DNA from: Lonepinella sp042485795
Lineage (GTDB): Bacteria > Pseudomonadota > Gammaproteobacteria > Enterobacterales > Pasteurellaceae
Direction of reading: 5' to 3'
Length of the DNA stretch: 64,000 nt
Assembly (NCBI RefSeq): GCF_042485795.1
Contig: NZ_CP169368.1
Location: 496,001 to 560,000, forward strand
Under the pieces are notes generated by a model. That model saw nothing but the letters and a program-made list of their open reading frames with translations, made no database searches and had not been told where the DNA came from. A program made the position numbers and the translations under genes. Each line of letters begins with the position of its first letter. Position 1 is the first letter of the stretch. This document shows, piece by piece, positions 49,850-58,103 of this stretch.

Positions 49850-50332
49850 ATGAAATCTTTTGCGTTATTGGTTGGAAAAGCGATTGAAGCTGTGGTGGTG
49901 TTAATTCTCACCGCAATGTCAATTCTCGTTTTTCTTAATGTGGTATTACGATACGGCTTTAATAGCAGTATCAACATCACTGAAGAAGTTTCCCGTTATA
50001 TGTTTGTTTGGTTGGCTTTTTTAGGGGCAATTCTGGCTTTTAGTGAAAATCACCATGTGAGTGTGACAATTTTAACCCATAAATTATCAGAAAAAGGACG
50101 TAATTTATTGGGTATTGTGACAGACATCGCCATGCTGTTTTGTTGCTATTTAATCGTAGAGGGCGGTTGGATACAGTTTCAACTAAATCTATCGAATTAT
50201 GCGCCGATTTCAAGATTGCCACAAGGTATAACCTACCTTGCTGCGGTTGTTGCTGGTGCATTAATTGGTGTGTTAATTATTGCTCGTTTAGTGACTAGAA
50301 TTGGACTCGTATTCAAAGGAGAAACCAAATGA
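49850..50332 (+). CDS. yiaM: TRAP transporter small subunit (DctQ type)
   Basis: A four-helix membrane protein of 160 residues that joins the large permease. NVVLRYGFNSSINITEEVSRYMFVWLAFLGA is the DctQ signature. With YiaN and a binding protein it imports 2,3-diketo-L-gulonate using the sodium gradient. RBS AGGAGG, 9 bp after yiaL. The stop overlaps yiaN in an ATGA. Confidence 0.93.
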   Translation: MKSFALLVGKAIEAVVVLILTAMSILVFLNVVLRYGFNSSINITEEVSRYMFVWLAFLGAILAFSENHHVSVTILTHKLSEKGRNLLGIVTDIAMLFCCYLIVEGGWIQFQLNLSNYAPISRLPQGITYLAAVVAGALIGVLIIARLVTRIGLVFKGETK

Positions 50333-51606
50333 CCGTTGTAATTTTCCTTTCTGTTTTATTAGGTGCGATTCTACTCGGTATTCCAGTAGCCTTTTCCCTA
50401 TTGATTTGCGGCATTGCGTTAATGGTACATTTAGATTTGTTTGACGCTCAAATCTTAGCTCAACAAATTGTGAGCGGTGCCGATAGTTTCTCGTTAATGG
50501 CAATTCCATTCTTTATTCTGGCTGGTGAAATTATGAATGAGGGTGGTTTATCCAAACGCATTATTGATTTACCGATGAAGCTGGTGGGTCATAAACGAGG
50601 CGGTTTAGGTTTTGTAGCCATTATCGCCGCTATGATTATGGCAAGCCTATCAGGCTCTGCAGTGGCTGATACTGCCGCGGTGGCTGCCATGTTATTACCA
50701 ATGATGAAAACCACGGGCTATCCAATGGATAAATCTGCTGGTTTAATTGGGACAGCGGGTATTATTGCCCCGATTATTCCACCAAGTATTCCATTTATCG
50801 TATTCGGTGTAGCCAGTGGGGTTTCCATTACCAAATTATTCTTAGCAGGGATTTTCCCTGGTGTGATGATGGGGATATTCTTAGGCTTATTGTGGTGGTG
50901 GCAAGCTAAACGCTTAAACTTAATGACCTTTTCCAAAGCCACTAAACAAGAACTTTGTATTTCCTTTAAGAATAGTGTTTGGGCATTGTTGTTACCAGTG
51001 ATTATTATCGGCGGTTTCCGTTCAGGTATTTTCACCCCAACCGAAGCAGGGGCAGTAGCAGCATTCTATGCTTTAGTGATTTCCTTATTCGTGTATCGTG
51101 AGCTGAAAATCAAAGACCTTTATCGCATTATTTTAGCCGCAGGCAAAACCACCGCAGTGGTGATGTTCTTGGTAGCGGCTGCCAATGTAACAGGTTGGTT
51201 AATCACTGTGGCTGAATTACCACAAATGATGACCGAATTACTTGAGCCATTAATTGATAGCCCAACATTGTTGTTAATTGTGATTATGTTTGCGGTATTT
51301 ATTATTGGTATGGTGATGGATTTAACTCCGACCGTATTAATTTTAACCCCAGTGTTAATGCCATTAGTGGAAGAAGCGGGTATCGATCCTGTGTATTTTG
51401 GTGTGTTGTTTATTCTGAATACGTCTATTGGTTTAATTACACCGCCAGTAGGTAATGTGTTAAATGTCATCACAGGTGTATCAAAACTGCCGTTTGACCG
51501 AGCAGCAAGAGGTATTATGCCTTATATGCTAATGATGATTGTAGTTTTATTCTTGTTTATTTTCTTCCCTTCACTGATTTTAGTGCCATTGGGTTGGATG
51601 CTGTAA
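50329..51606 (+). CDS. yiaN: TRAP transporter large permease (DctM type)
   Basis: A 425-residue integral membrane permease with about twelve helices. Family blocks: IPFFILAGEIMNEGGLSKRI near residue 60, LSGSAVADTAAVAAMLLPMM near 108, and IIPPSIPFIVFGVASGVSI near 150. It forms the sodium-driven channel with YiaM. Translation is coupled to yiaM by a 4-bp overlap. Confidence 0.94.
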   Translation: MTVVIFLSVLLGAILLGIPVAFSLLICGIALMVHLDLFDAQILAQQIVSGADSFSLMAIPFFILAGEIMNEGGLSKRIIDLPMKLVGHKRGGLGFVAIIAAMIMASLSGSAVADTAAVAAMLLPMMKTTGYPMDKSAGLIGTAGIIAPIIPPSIPFIVFGVASGVSITKLFLAGIFPGVMMGIFLGLLWWWQAKRLNLMTFSKATKQELCISFKNSVWALLLPVIIIGGFRSGIFTPTEAGAVAAFYALVISLFVYRELKIKDLYRIILAAGKTTAVVMFLVAAANVTGWLITVAELPQMMTELLEPLIDSPTLLLIVIMFAVFIIGMVMDLTPTVLILTPVLMPLVEEAGIDPVYFGVLFILNTSIGLITPPVGNVLNVITGVSKLPFDRAARGIMPYMLMMIVVLFLFIFFPSLILVPLGWML

Positions 51607-51646
51607 AAACAATTCATTTTACTTAACTCTCAAATGGAGAAATCTT

Positions 51647-52636
51647 ATGAAACTTTTTAATTTAAAAACCTTAGCTGCTTTTGTTTCTGCCACAACCATG
51701 TTGGTGGCAACTAATGCCAGTGCAGAAACGAGCTTGCGTTTCGGCTATGAAGCACCACGCACTGATAGCCAACATATTGCGGCAAAAAAATTTGATGAAT
51801 TATTGAAAGAAAAAACCAAAGGGGAAATCAAATTAAAACTTTTCCCAGATAGTACCTTAGGTAACTCGCAAACCATGATCGCTGGCGTGCGTGGTGGTAC
51901 TATTGATATTGAAATGTCTGGTTCACCGAACTTTACAGGGTTAGTGGAAAAACTTAATGTTATTGATATTCCATTTATTTTTAAAGATCGTACGCACGCA
52001 TTCAAAGTATTAGACGGTGAAATAGGTCAAGGGTTATTAAAAGATCTTGAGGCACAAGGCATCAAAGGGTTAGCATTCTGGGACGTAGGTTTCCGTGCTT
52101 TCTCTAACTCAAAACACACGGTGACTAAACCTGAAGATATTAAAGGTCTGAAAGTACGGACTAACCAAAACCCAATGTACATTGAAGCCTTTACCTTGTT
52201 AGGCGGTAATCCAGTACCAATGCCATTAGCCGAACTTTATACGGCATTAGAAACCCGTGCTGTTGATGCTCAAGAACACCCAATCGGGATTTTCTGGTCA
52301 AATAAACTGTATGAAGTACAAAAATTCTTAAGCCTAACCAATCACGGTTATACCCCGTTAATTGTGGCGATGAATAAAGCGAAATTTGATGCACTCACAC
52401 CAGAATTACAAACAGCGTTAATTGAAGCTGCCAAAGAAGCTGGACAATTCCAACGTGATTTGAACATTAAAAATGAAACTGAAATTGTGGCAAATTTACG
52501 TAAAGCTGGTGTTGAAGTGACGGAAAACATTGATCAAGCACCATTCAAAGCGGTAATTGAAGAAAAAGTACGTCAATCTTTCATCAATAAAAATGGTGAT
52601 GAATTAATTAAAGCGATTGATGCCCTAGCTCAATAG
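51647..52636 (+). CDS. yiaO: TRAP substrate-binding protein, first copy
   Basis: A periplasmic DctP-family protein (329 residues) with a signal peptide ending at SAET. The ligand-binding arginine region is FSNSKHTVTKPEDIKGLKVRTNQNPMYIEAF (substrate carboxylate binding). It captures diketogulonate and hands it to YiaMN. A near-identical gene follows at 52727; the mature proteins differ at a minority of positions, mostly conservative. Confidence 0.93.
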   Translation: MKLFNLKTLAAFVSATTMLVATNASAETSLRFGYEAPRTDSQHIAAKKFDELLKEKTKGEIKLKLFPDSTLGNSQTMIAGVRGGTIDIEMSGSPNFTGLVEKLNVIDIPFIFKDRTHAFKVLDGEIGQGLLKDLEAQGIKGLAFWDVGFRAFSNSKHTVTKPEDIKGLKVRTNQNPMYIEAFTLLGGNPVPMPLAELYTALETRAVDAQEHPIGIFWSNKLYEVQKFLSLTNHGYTPLIVAMNKAKFDALTPELQTALIEAAKEAGQFQRDLNIKNETEIVANLRKAGVEVTENIDQAPFKAVIEEKVRQSFINKNGDELIKAIDALAQ

Positions 52637-52647
52637 CAAGCAAACAG

Positions 52648-52686
52648 AAGTGCGGTGAAAAAATTACAATTTTTTGTACCGCACTT
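52648..52686 (+). terminator. USS-pair hairpin between the two yiaO copies
   Basis: AAGTGCGGT (52648-52656) pairs with ACCGCACTT (52678-52686), with A-T pairs inside. No T run follows, so it may be a partial terminator or RNA-end stabiliser. Confidence 0.6.
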
Positions 52687-52726
52687 CGCCGAATAAGTCC
52701 CAACTTGCTGTTAAACGGAGAATGTT

Positions 52727-53716
52727 ATGAAACGATTTAATTTAAAAACCTTAAGTGCTTTTGTCGCCGCAGTGACGATGTTTACAGTGAGTCATGCGGT
52801 GGCTGAAACCAGTTTACGTTTTGGCTATGAAGCACCACGTAGCGACAGCCAGCATATTGCGGCGAAAAAATTTGATGAATTACTAAAAGAAAAAACCAAA
52901 GGGGAAATCAAATTAAAACTTTTCCCTGATAGTACGTTAGGCAATGCACAAGCCATGATTGCAGGTGTGCGTGGTGGTACCATTGACATTGAAATGTCCA
53001 GTTCATCTAACTTTACAGGATTAGAACCGAAGATCAATGTGATTGATATTCCATTTATTTTTAAAGATCGTTCGCACGTTGTTAAAGTTTTAGATGGCGA
53101 AATTGGGCAAGGTTTATTAAAATCCCTTGAAACACAAGGCTTAAAAGGTTTAGCGTTTTGGGACGTAGGTTTTCGTGCATTTTCGAACTCAAAACACCCA
53201 GTCACCAAGCCTGACGATATTAAAGGATTGAAAGTACGCACTAACCAAAATCCAATGTATATTGAAACCTTTAGTTTGTTAGGCGGTAATCCCGTCCCAA
53301 TGCCACTAGCGGAACTTTATACTGCCTTGGAAACCCGTGCTGTTGATGCACAAGAACACCCTGTCGGGATTTTCTGGTCATCAAAATTATTTGAGGTGCA
53401 AAAATATTTAAGTTTAACCAACCATGGTTATACCCCATTAATTGTGGTGATGAACAAAGCCAAATTTGATTCGCTTTCACCTGAATTACAAGCTGATTTA
53501 TTGGAAGCTGCTAAAGAAGCAGGACAATTCCAACGTGATCTTAATGTGAAAAACGAAAAAGAAATCGTGGAAAATTTACGTAAAGCAGGGATTGAAGTCA
53601 CTGAAACCATCAATCAAGCCCCATTCAAAGCCGTGATCGAAGAAAAAGTACGTAAATCCTTTATCGACAAAAATGGCGATGATTTGATTAAAGCGATTGA
53701 TGCGTTAGAAAAATAA
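52727..53716 (+). CDS. TRAP substrate-binding protein, second copy
   Basis: A 329-residue paralogue of the preceding YiaO, same length with no indels seen. Signal peptides differ most (AAVTMFTVSHAVAET), and the ligand region is conserved (FSNSKHPVTKPDDIKGLKVRTNQNPMYIETF). It has its own RBS (ACGGAGAA). A tandem duplication is likely. It may widen the substrate range or raise binding-protein dosage, since TRAP systems need excess binding protein. No second membrane pair is present. Confidence 0.92.
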   Translation: MKRFNLKTLSAFVAAVTMFTVSHAVAETSLRFGYEAPRSDSQHIAAKKFDELLKEKTKGEIKLKLFPDSTLGNAQAMIAGVRGGTIDIEMSSSSNFTGLEPKINVIDIPFIFKDRSHVVKVLDGEIGQGLLKSLETQGLKGLAFWDVGFRAFSNSKHPVTKPDDIKGLKVRTNQNPMYIETFSLLGGNPVPMPLAELYTALETRAVDAQEHPVGIFWSSKLFEVQKYLSLTNHGYTPLIVVMNKAKFDSLSPELQADLLEAAKEAGQFQRDLNVKNEKEIVENLRKAGIEVTETINQAPFKAVIEEKVRKSFIDKNGDDLIKAIDALEK

Positions 53717-53726
53717 CGATGCGTAT

Positions 53727-53782
53727 CGCCCTTTTCGCTCCCCTTGCTTGCGGGGGGAGCTGTCCAAAGGACTGAGGGGGCG
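53727..53782. repeat. GC-rich folded repeat-like element
   Basis: A three-way fold: outer pairs CGCCC (53727-53731) with GGGCG (53778-53782); inside are GCTCCCC/GGGGAGC (53737-53743 with 53754-53760) and GTCC/GGAC (53762-53765 with 53769-53772). Its composition is far more GC-rich than the neighbours. Such GCTCCCC...ACTGAGGGGGCG units are often dispersed repeats. Only one copy is in this window. Confidence 0.5.
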
Positions 53783-53813
53783 TTTTCAAACCCAAGATAA
53801 CGAGAACAATAAT

Positions 53814-55271
53814 ATGAATTACTACTTAGGCATAGACTGTGGTGGCACCTTTGTTAAAGCCGCCTTATTTGACCAAACAGGCAAACTTTACGGCATTCAG
53901 CGTGAAAACGTTTCTGTGATCAGCGAGCAAGCAGGTTACGCTGAACGAGATATGCAGCAATTATGGCAAGTCTGTGCCAAGGTAGTACGTCAAACCATTC
54001 AACAAAGTGGCGTAGAATCGAGCCAGATTAAAGGCGTTGGCATTTCTGCACAGGGCAAAGGGGCGTTTTTGTTAGATAAACAAAAGCAACCTTTGGGGCG
54101 TGCCATTCTTTCCTCTGATCAACGTTCTCTTGAAATTGTCAAACAATGGCAAGCTGACGGTATTCCACAAAAACTCTATCCAATCACTCGCCAAACCTTA
54201 TGGACAGGACACCCTGTGTCGATTTTGCGTTGGGTGAAAGAACATCAACCAGAGCGTTATGCTAATATTGGGGCGGTATTAATGTCCCATGACTATTTGC
54301 GATTCTGTTTAACAGGGCAACTACACTGTGAAGAATCCAATATTTCCGAATCCAATTTGTATAATATGCAAGTGGGCGAATATGATATTGAACTGGCAAG
54401 ATTACTGGGAATTGAAGAAATTTTCACTCAATTACCACCGATTATTAAATCTAACCAAATTGCAGGCTATGTTACCCAACAAGCTGCTGAATTGTCAGGT
54501 TTAGCCGTAGGGACTCCCGTGGTTGGTGGATTATTTGATGTGGTTTCCACCGCACTTTGTGCCAAATTAGATGATGAAACGAAACTTAATGCAGTGTTAG
54601 GTACTTGGTCAGTGGTGAGTGGTATTACCGCTGAAATTGATGATAAACAAACGATACCTTTCGTGTATGGACGCTATGCTAAACCGAACCAATTTATTGT
54701 GCATGAAGCCAGTCCAACTTCATCAGGCAATTTAGAATGGTTTGTAAAACAGTTTGGTAATGTGGATTATGCGGAAATTAATCAAGGCATCAGCCAATTA
54801 CCGCCTGCCACTAGCTCGGTGTTATTCGTGCCGTTTCTCTATGGTTCAAATGCAGGTTTAGGTATGCAAGCTGGTTTTTACGGTATGCAAGCACATCATA
54901 CTCAAATGCACTTATTGCAAGCGGTGTATGAAGGGGTGTTGTTCAGCCTGATGTATCACTTAGAACGTATGTTGCAACGTTTTCCACAAGCCGATGTATT
55001 AAGAGTGACGGGTGGACCGACAAAATCGGCTGTATGGATGCAAATGTTAGCGGATCTCACCGCTATGCGATTAGAAGTGCCAAATGTAGAAGAAACAGGT
55101 TGTTTAGGGGCTGCATTAATGGCAATGCAAGCCGATGGATTGACTGAACAGCCTGCGGTATTGCAAGCAGATATGCAAGTGTATCAACCTAATTCGCAAT
55201 ATTATTCTGCTTATCAGAAAAAATATCAGCGTTATCAGCAGTTTGTTAGTGCGTTGAAAGGGTTGTTATAA
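53814..55271 (+). CDS. lyxK: L-xylulose/3-keto-L-gulonate kinase
   Basis: A FGGY-family carbohydrate kinase of 485 residues. The N-terminal phosphate motif is YYLGIDCGGTFVKAALFD. Central SHDYLRFCLTG and the C-terminal LRVTGGPTKSAVWMQMLADL complete the family pattern. In the yia pathway it phosphorylates 3-keto-L-gulonate or L-xylulose. ATG 53814 follows a weak CGAGAAC. The downstream sgbH, sgbU and sgbE genes of E. coli and H. influenzae are not found here. Confidence 0.9.
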   Translation: MNYYLGIDCGGTFVKAALFDQTGKLYGIQRENVSVISEQAGYAERDMQQLWQVCAKVVRQTIQQSGVESSQIKGVGISAQGKGAFLLDKQKQPLGRAILSSDQRSLEIVKQWQADGIPQKLYPITRQTLWTGHPVSILRWVKEHQPERYANIGAVLMSHDYLRFCLTGQLHCEESNISESNLYNMQVGEYDIELARLLGIEEIFTQLPPIIKSNQIAGYVTQQAAELSGLAVGTPVVGGLFDVVSTALCAKLDDETKLNAVLGTWSVVSGITAEIDDKQTIPFVYGRYAKPNQFIVHEASPTSSGNLEWFVKQFGNVDYAEINQGISQLPPATSSVLFVPFLYGSNAGLGMQAGFYGMQAHHTQMHLLQAVYEGVLFSLMYHLERMLQRFPQADVLRVTGGPTKSAVWMQMLADLTAMRLEVPNVEETGCLGAALMAMQADGLTEQPAVLQADMQVYQPNSQYYSAYQKKYQRYQQFVSALKGLL

Positions 55272-55290
55272 ATATCAAATCTTGCAGAAA

Positions 55291-55332
55291 TCACCGTGCT
55301 TTATGGTTGAAAAGTGCGGTGATTTTTTTTAA
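55291..55332 (+). terminator. USS hairpin after lyxK
   Basis: ATCACCGTGCTTT (55291-55303) pairs, with two mismatches, with AAAGTGCGGTGAT (55312-55324), followed by a T run. Confidence 0.7.
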
Positions 55333-55418
55333 ATTTTTATTTATCTAAAATTTTTTGTTTACATTAAGATAATCTGCTATATAATTTCGGTTCGAAACTT
55401 ATTTTGACAAAAGATCTA

Positions 55419-56198
55419 ATGAAACGAAATATGAACCAGCGAAACACTCAACAACGTCGTCAACATATTATGCAGCTGTTGCAACAACAGGGCGAAGTTA
55501 GTGTTGAGCAGTTAGTGCAATTCTTTGAAATCTCCGAAGTGACTATTCGTAAAGATCTCACCGCTTTAGAAAGCAACGGTTTTTTACTTCGCCGTTATGG
55601 CGGAGCAATTTTGATGCCGAAAGATATTTTGGAGCAAGATGAATTGTTTTCACAACAAAAGTTAGCCATTGCTAAAATGGCAGCGGAACGGATTCGCGAG
55701 CATAATCGAATTATTGTGGATAGTGGCAGTACCACGGCAGCATTAATTAAACAGTTGGATGGTAAACAAGACTTGGTAGTGATGACCAATTCCCTTTCGG
55801 TGGCAACAGAATTACGTTCGTTAGAGAATGAACCCACTTTATTAATGACAGGGGGGACTTGGGATCCTCATTCCGAGTCTTTTCAAGGTAAAGTCGCCGA
55901 GCAAGTGTTACGTTCCTACGATTTTGATCAACTATTTATCGGAGCGGATGGCATTGATTTAGAACGTGGCACGACCACGTTTAATGAATTAATCGGGTTA
56001 AGTCAGGTGATGGCGGAGGTTAGTCGTGAAGTAATTGTAATGGTGGAAAGCCAAAAAATCGGCAGACGGATGCCGAATTTAGAATTAACTTGGGATCAAA
56101 TAGATGTGTTGATAACCGATAACCAAATATCAGCACAGGATAAACAATTTATTCAGGATTTAGGCGTACAACTGGTTGTCGCCGAACAAAATTTTTAA
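55419..56198 (+). CDS. DeoR-family transcriptional regulator
   Basis: A 259-residue repressor. The N-terminal winged helix is RRQHIMQLLQQQGEVSVEQLVQFFEISEVTIRKDL (residues 14-48). The C-terminal sugar-phosphate-sensing domain has VDSGSTTAALIKQL and FIGADGIDLERGTTTF. Its stop lies 19 bp before glmS, so it may control amino-sugar supply, being cotranscribed with glmS. The start could also be ATG 55431. The effector is unknown. Confidence 0.87.
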   Translation: MKRNMNQRNTQQRRQHIMQLLQQQGEVSVEQLVQFFEISEVTIRKDLTALESNGFLLRRYGGAILMPKDILEQDELFSQQKLAIAKMAAERIREHNRIIVDSGSTTAALIKQLDGKQDLVVMTNSLSVATELRSLENEPTLLMTGGTWDPHSESFQGKVAEQVLRSYDFDQLFIGADGIDLERGTTTFNELIGLSQVMAEVSREVIVMVESQKIGRRMPNLELTWDQIDVLITDNQISAQDKQFIQDLGVQLVVAEQNF

Positions 56199-56217
56199 TT
56201 TATAAGGAAAACAAACT

Positions 56218-58050
56218 ATGTGTGGAATTGTAGGTGCAGTAGCACAACGTGATGTGGCAGAAATCTTAATTGATGGTTTACACCGTTTAGAATATCGTGG
56301 TTACGACTCAGCAGGTGTCGCGGTATTAGGTGAAGACAAAAAAATGCAGATTGTTCGCCGTGTTGGGAAAGTAAAATCCCTTGAAGATGCAGTAAATGCC
56401 AAACCATTATTAGGGGGGACTGGCATTGCACATACACGTTGGGCAACCCATGGGGAACCATCCGAAATTAATGCTCACCCACACCGTTCAGGTCATATTG
56501 CGGTGGTGCATAATGGAATCATTGAAAATTATCAAGAATTAAAAGCACAATTACAGCAACGTGGTTATGTGTTCCAATCACAAACTGATACCGAAGTCAT
56601 TGCTCATTTAGTGGAATGGGAATTTCGCAGTGCCAAAACCTTATTAGAAGCTGTACAAAAGGCAGTCGTGCAGTTGCGTGGTGCTTATGGTGCAGTGGTA
56701 ATGAATGAACAAGATCCTGAGCGTTTAATCGTGGCTCGTTCTGGTTCACCGTTAGTCATTGGCTATGGCGTAGGGGAAAATTTCTTAGCCTCCGATCCGC
56801 TGGCATTGTTAAGTGTTACCCATCGTTTTGCTTATTTAGAAGAGGGCGATGTCGCTGAAATTACACGCCGTCATGTGTCGATTTTTAATCGTGCTGGTGA
56901 ACCTGTAGAACGTGAAATTCACGAGGGTAATTTTGAAGCTGATGCGGCGGATAAAGGGCAATATCGTCACTATATGCAAAAAGAAATTTTTGAGCAACCT
57001 GTGGCGATTATTAACACCTTAGATGGTCGTATTAAAGACGGCAAAGTGGATATTCAGTCTATTGCCCCAAATGCAGCAGAGATTTTATCTAAAGTACAAC
57101 ACGTGCAAATTGTCGCTTGTGGAACCTCTTACAATGCAGGTATGGTAGCTCGTTACTGGTTTGAATCCATTGCTGGGGTAGGTTGTGATGTGGAAATTGC
57201 ATCAGAATTTCGTTACCGCAAATTCGTGACTCGTCCGAATAGCTTATTAATTACCTTGTCGCAATCTGGTGAAACTGCAGATACTTTAGCTGCATTACGG
57301 TTAGCCAAAGAATCAGGTTATATGGCAGCCATGACGATTTGTAACGTGGCAAGCTCGTCTTTAGTGCGTGAATCGGATTTTGCTTTTATGACTAAAGCTG
57401 GTGTAGAAATCGGTGTTGCCTCTACCAAAGCGTTTACTACACAATTAACCTGTTTATTATTGTTGAACGTAGCACTTGGTCGTTTAAACGGTCATGTTAG
57501 CGAAGAGCAAGAACACCACATTGTACAGGCTTTACAACGTTTGCCTGCTCAAATTGAAAGTGCGTTGGTGTTTGATAAACAAATTGAAAAATTATCCGAA
57601 GATTTTGCTGAAAAACACCATACTTTATTCTTAGGTCGTGGCGAATATTATCCTATTGCCATGGAATCAGCCTTGAAATTAAAAGAAATTTCTTATATTC
57701 ATGCGGAAGCCTATGCGGCAGGTGAATTAAAGCATGGTCCACTTGCTTTAATTGATAGCGAAATGCCAGTGGTAGTGGTTGCCCCTGAAAATGATTTATT
57801 GGAGAAAGTGAAATCTAATATTGAAGAAGTGCGTGCCAGAGGCGGTCAGCTTTATGTGTTTGCTGATCATGATGCAGGTTTTGAAGAATCCACAGGTTTT
57901 AAAACCATTGTATTACCAAAAGTAGATGAAATTACTGCTCCAATTTTCTACACAGTGCCATTGCAATTATTGTCTTATCATATTGCGATTATTAAAGGCA
58001 CCGACGTGGATCAACCGAGAAACCTCGCAAAAGCAGTGACAGTGGAATAA
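56218..58050 (+). CDS. glmS: Glucosamine-6-phosphate synthase
   Basis: Makes glucosamine-6-phosphate from fructose-6-phosphate and glutamine (610 residues), the entry to peptidoglycan and LPS. The catalytic cysteine follows the initiator (MCGIVGAV). The glutaminase domain ends near 240; two SIS domains follow (VACGTSYNAGMVARYWFE and FLGRGEYYPIAMESALKLKEISY). The C-terminus LAKAVTVE is conserved. RBS TAAGGAAA. Confidence 0.97.
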   Translation: MCGIVGAVAQRDVAEILIDGLHRLEYRGYDSAGVAVLGEDKKMQIVRRVGKVKSLEDAVNAKPLLGGTGIAHTRWATHGEPSEINAHPHRSGHIAVVHNGIIENYQELKAQLQQRGYVFQSQTDTEVIAHLVEWEFRSAKTLLEAVQKAVVQLRGAYGAVVMNEQDPERLIVARSGSPLVIGYGVGENFLASDPLALLSVTHRFAYLEEGDVAEITRRHVSIFNRAGEPVEREIHEGNFEADAADKGQYRHYMQKEIFEQPVAIINTLDGRIKDGKVDIQSIAPNAAEILSKVQHVQIVACGTSYNAGMVARYWFESIAGVGCDVEIASEFRYRKFVTRPNSLLITLSQSGETADTLAALRLAKESGYMAAMTICNVASSSLVRESDFAFMTKAGVEIGVASTKAFTTQLTCLLLLNVALGRLNGHVSEEQEHHIVQALQRLPAQIESALVFDKQIEKLSEDFAEKHHTLFLGRGEYYPIAMESALKLKEISYIHAEAYAAGELKHGPLALIDSEMPVVVVAPENDLLEKVKSNIEEVRARGGQLYVFADHDAGFEESTGFKTIVLPKVDEITAPIFYTVPLQLLSYHIAIIKGTDVDQPRNLAKAVTVE

Positions 58051-58068
58051 AACCCATTCAAAAGATAA

Positions 58069-58101
58069 AACTAAGGTGCGTTTTTACGCACCTTAGTTGT
58101 T
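58069..58101. terminator. Bidirectional hairpin between glmS and ppx
   Basis: A perfect 13-bp stem (AACTAAGGTGCGT at 58069-58081 with 58086-58098) and a 4-nt loop. It lies 3 bp from the ppx stop. Confidence 0.82.
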
Positions 58102-58103
58102 TG

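Noticed and set aside
56199..56217. glmS ribozyme
   Set aside because: Only 19 bp separate the DeoR gene from glmS, and the ribozyme is a feature of Gram-positive bacteria.
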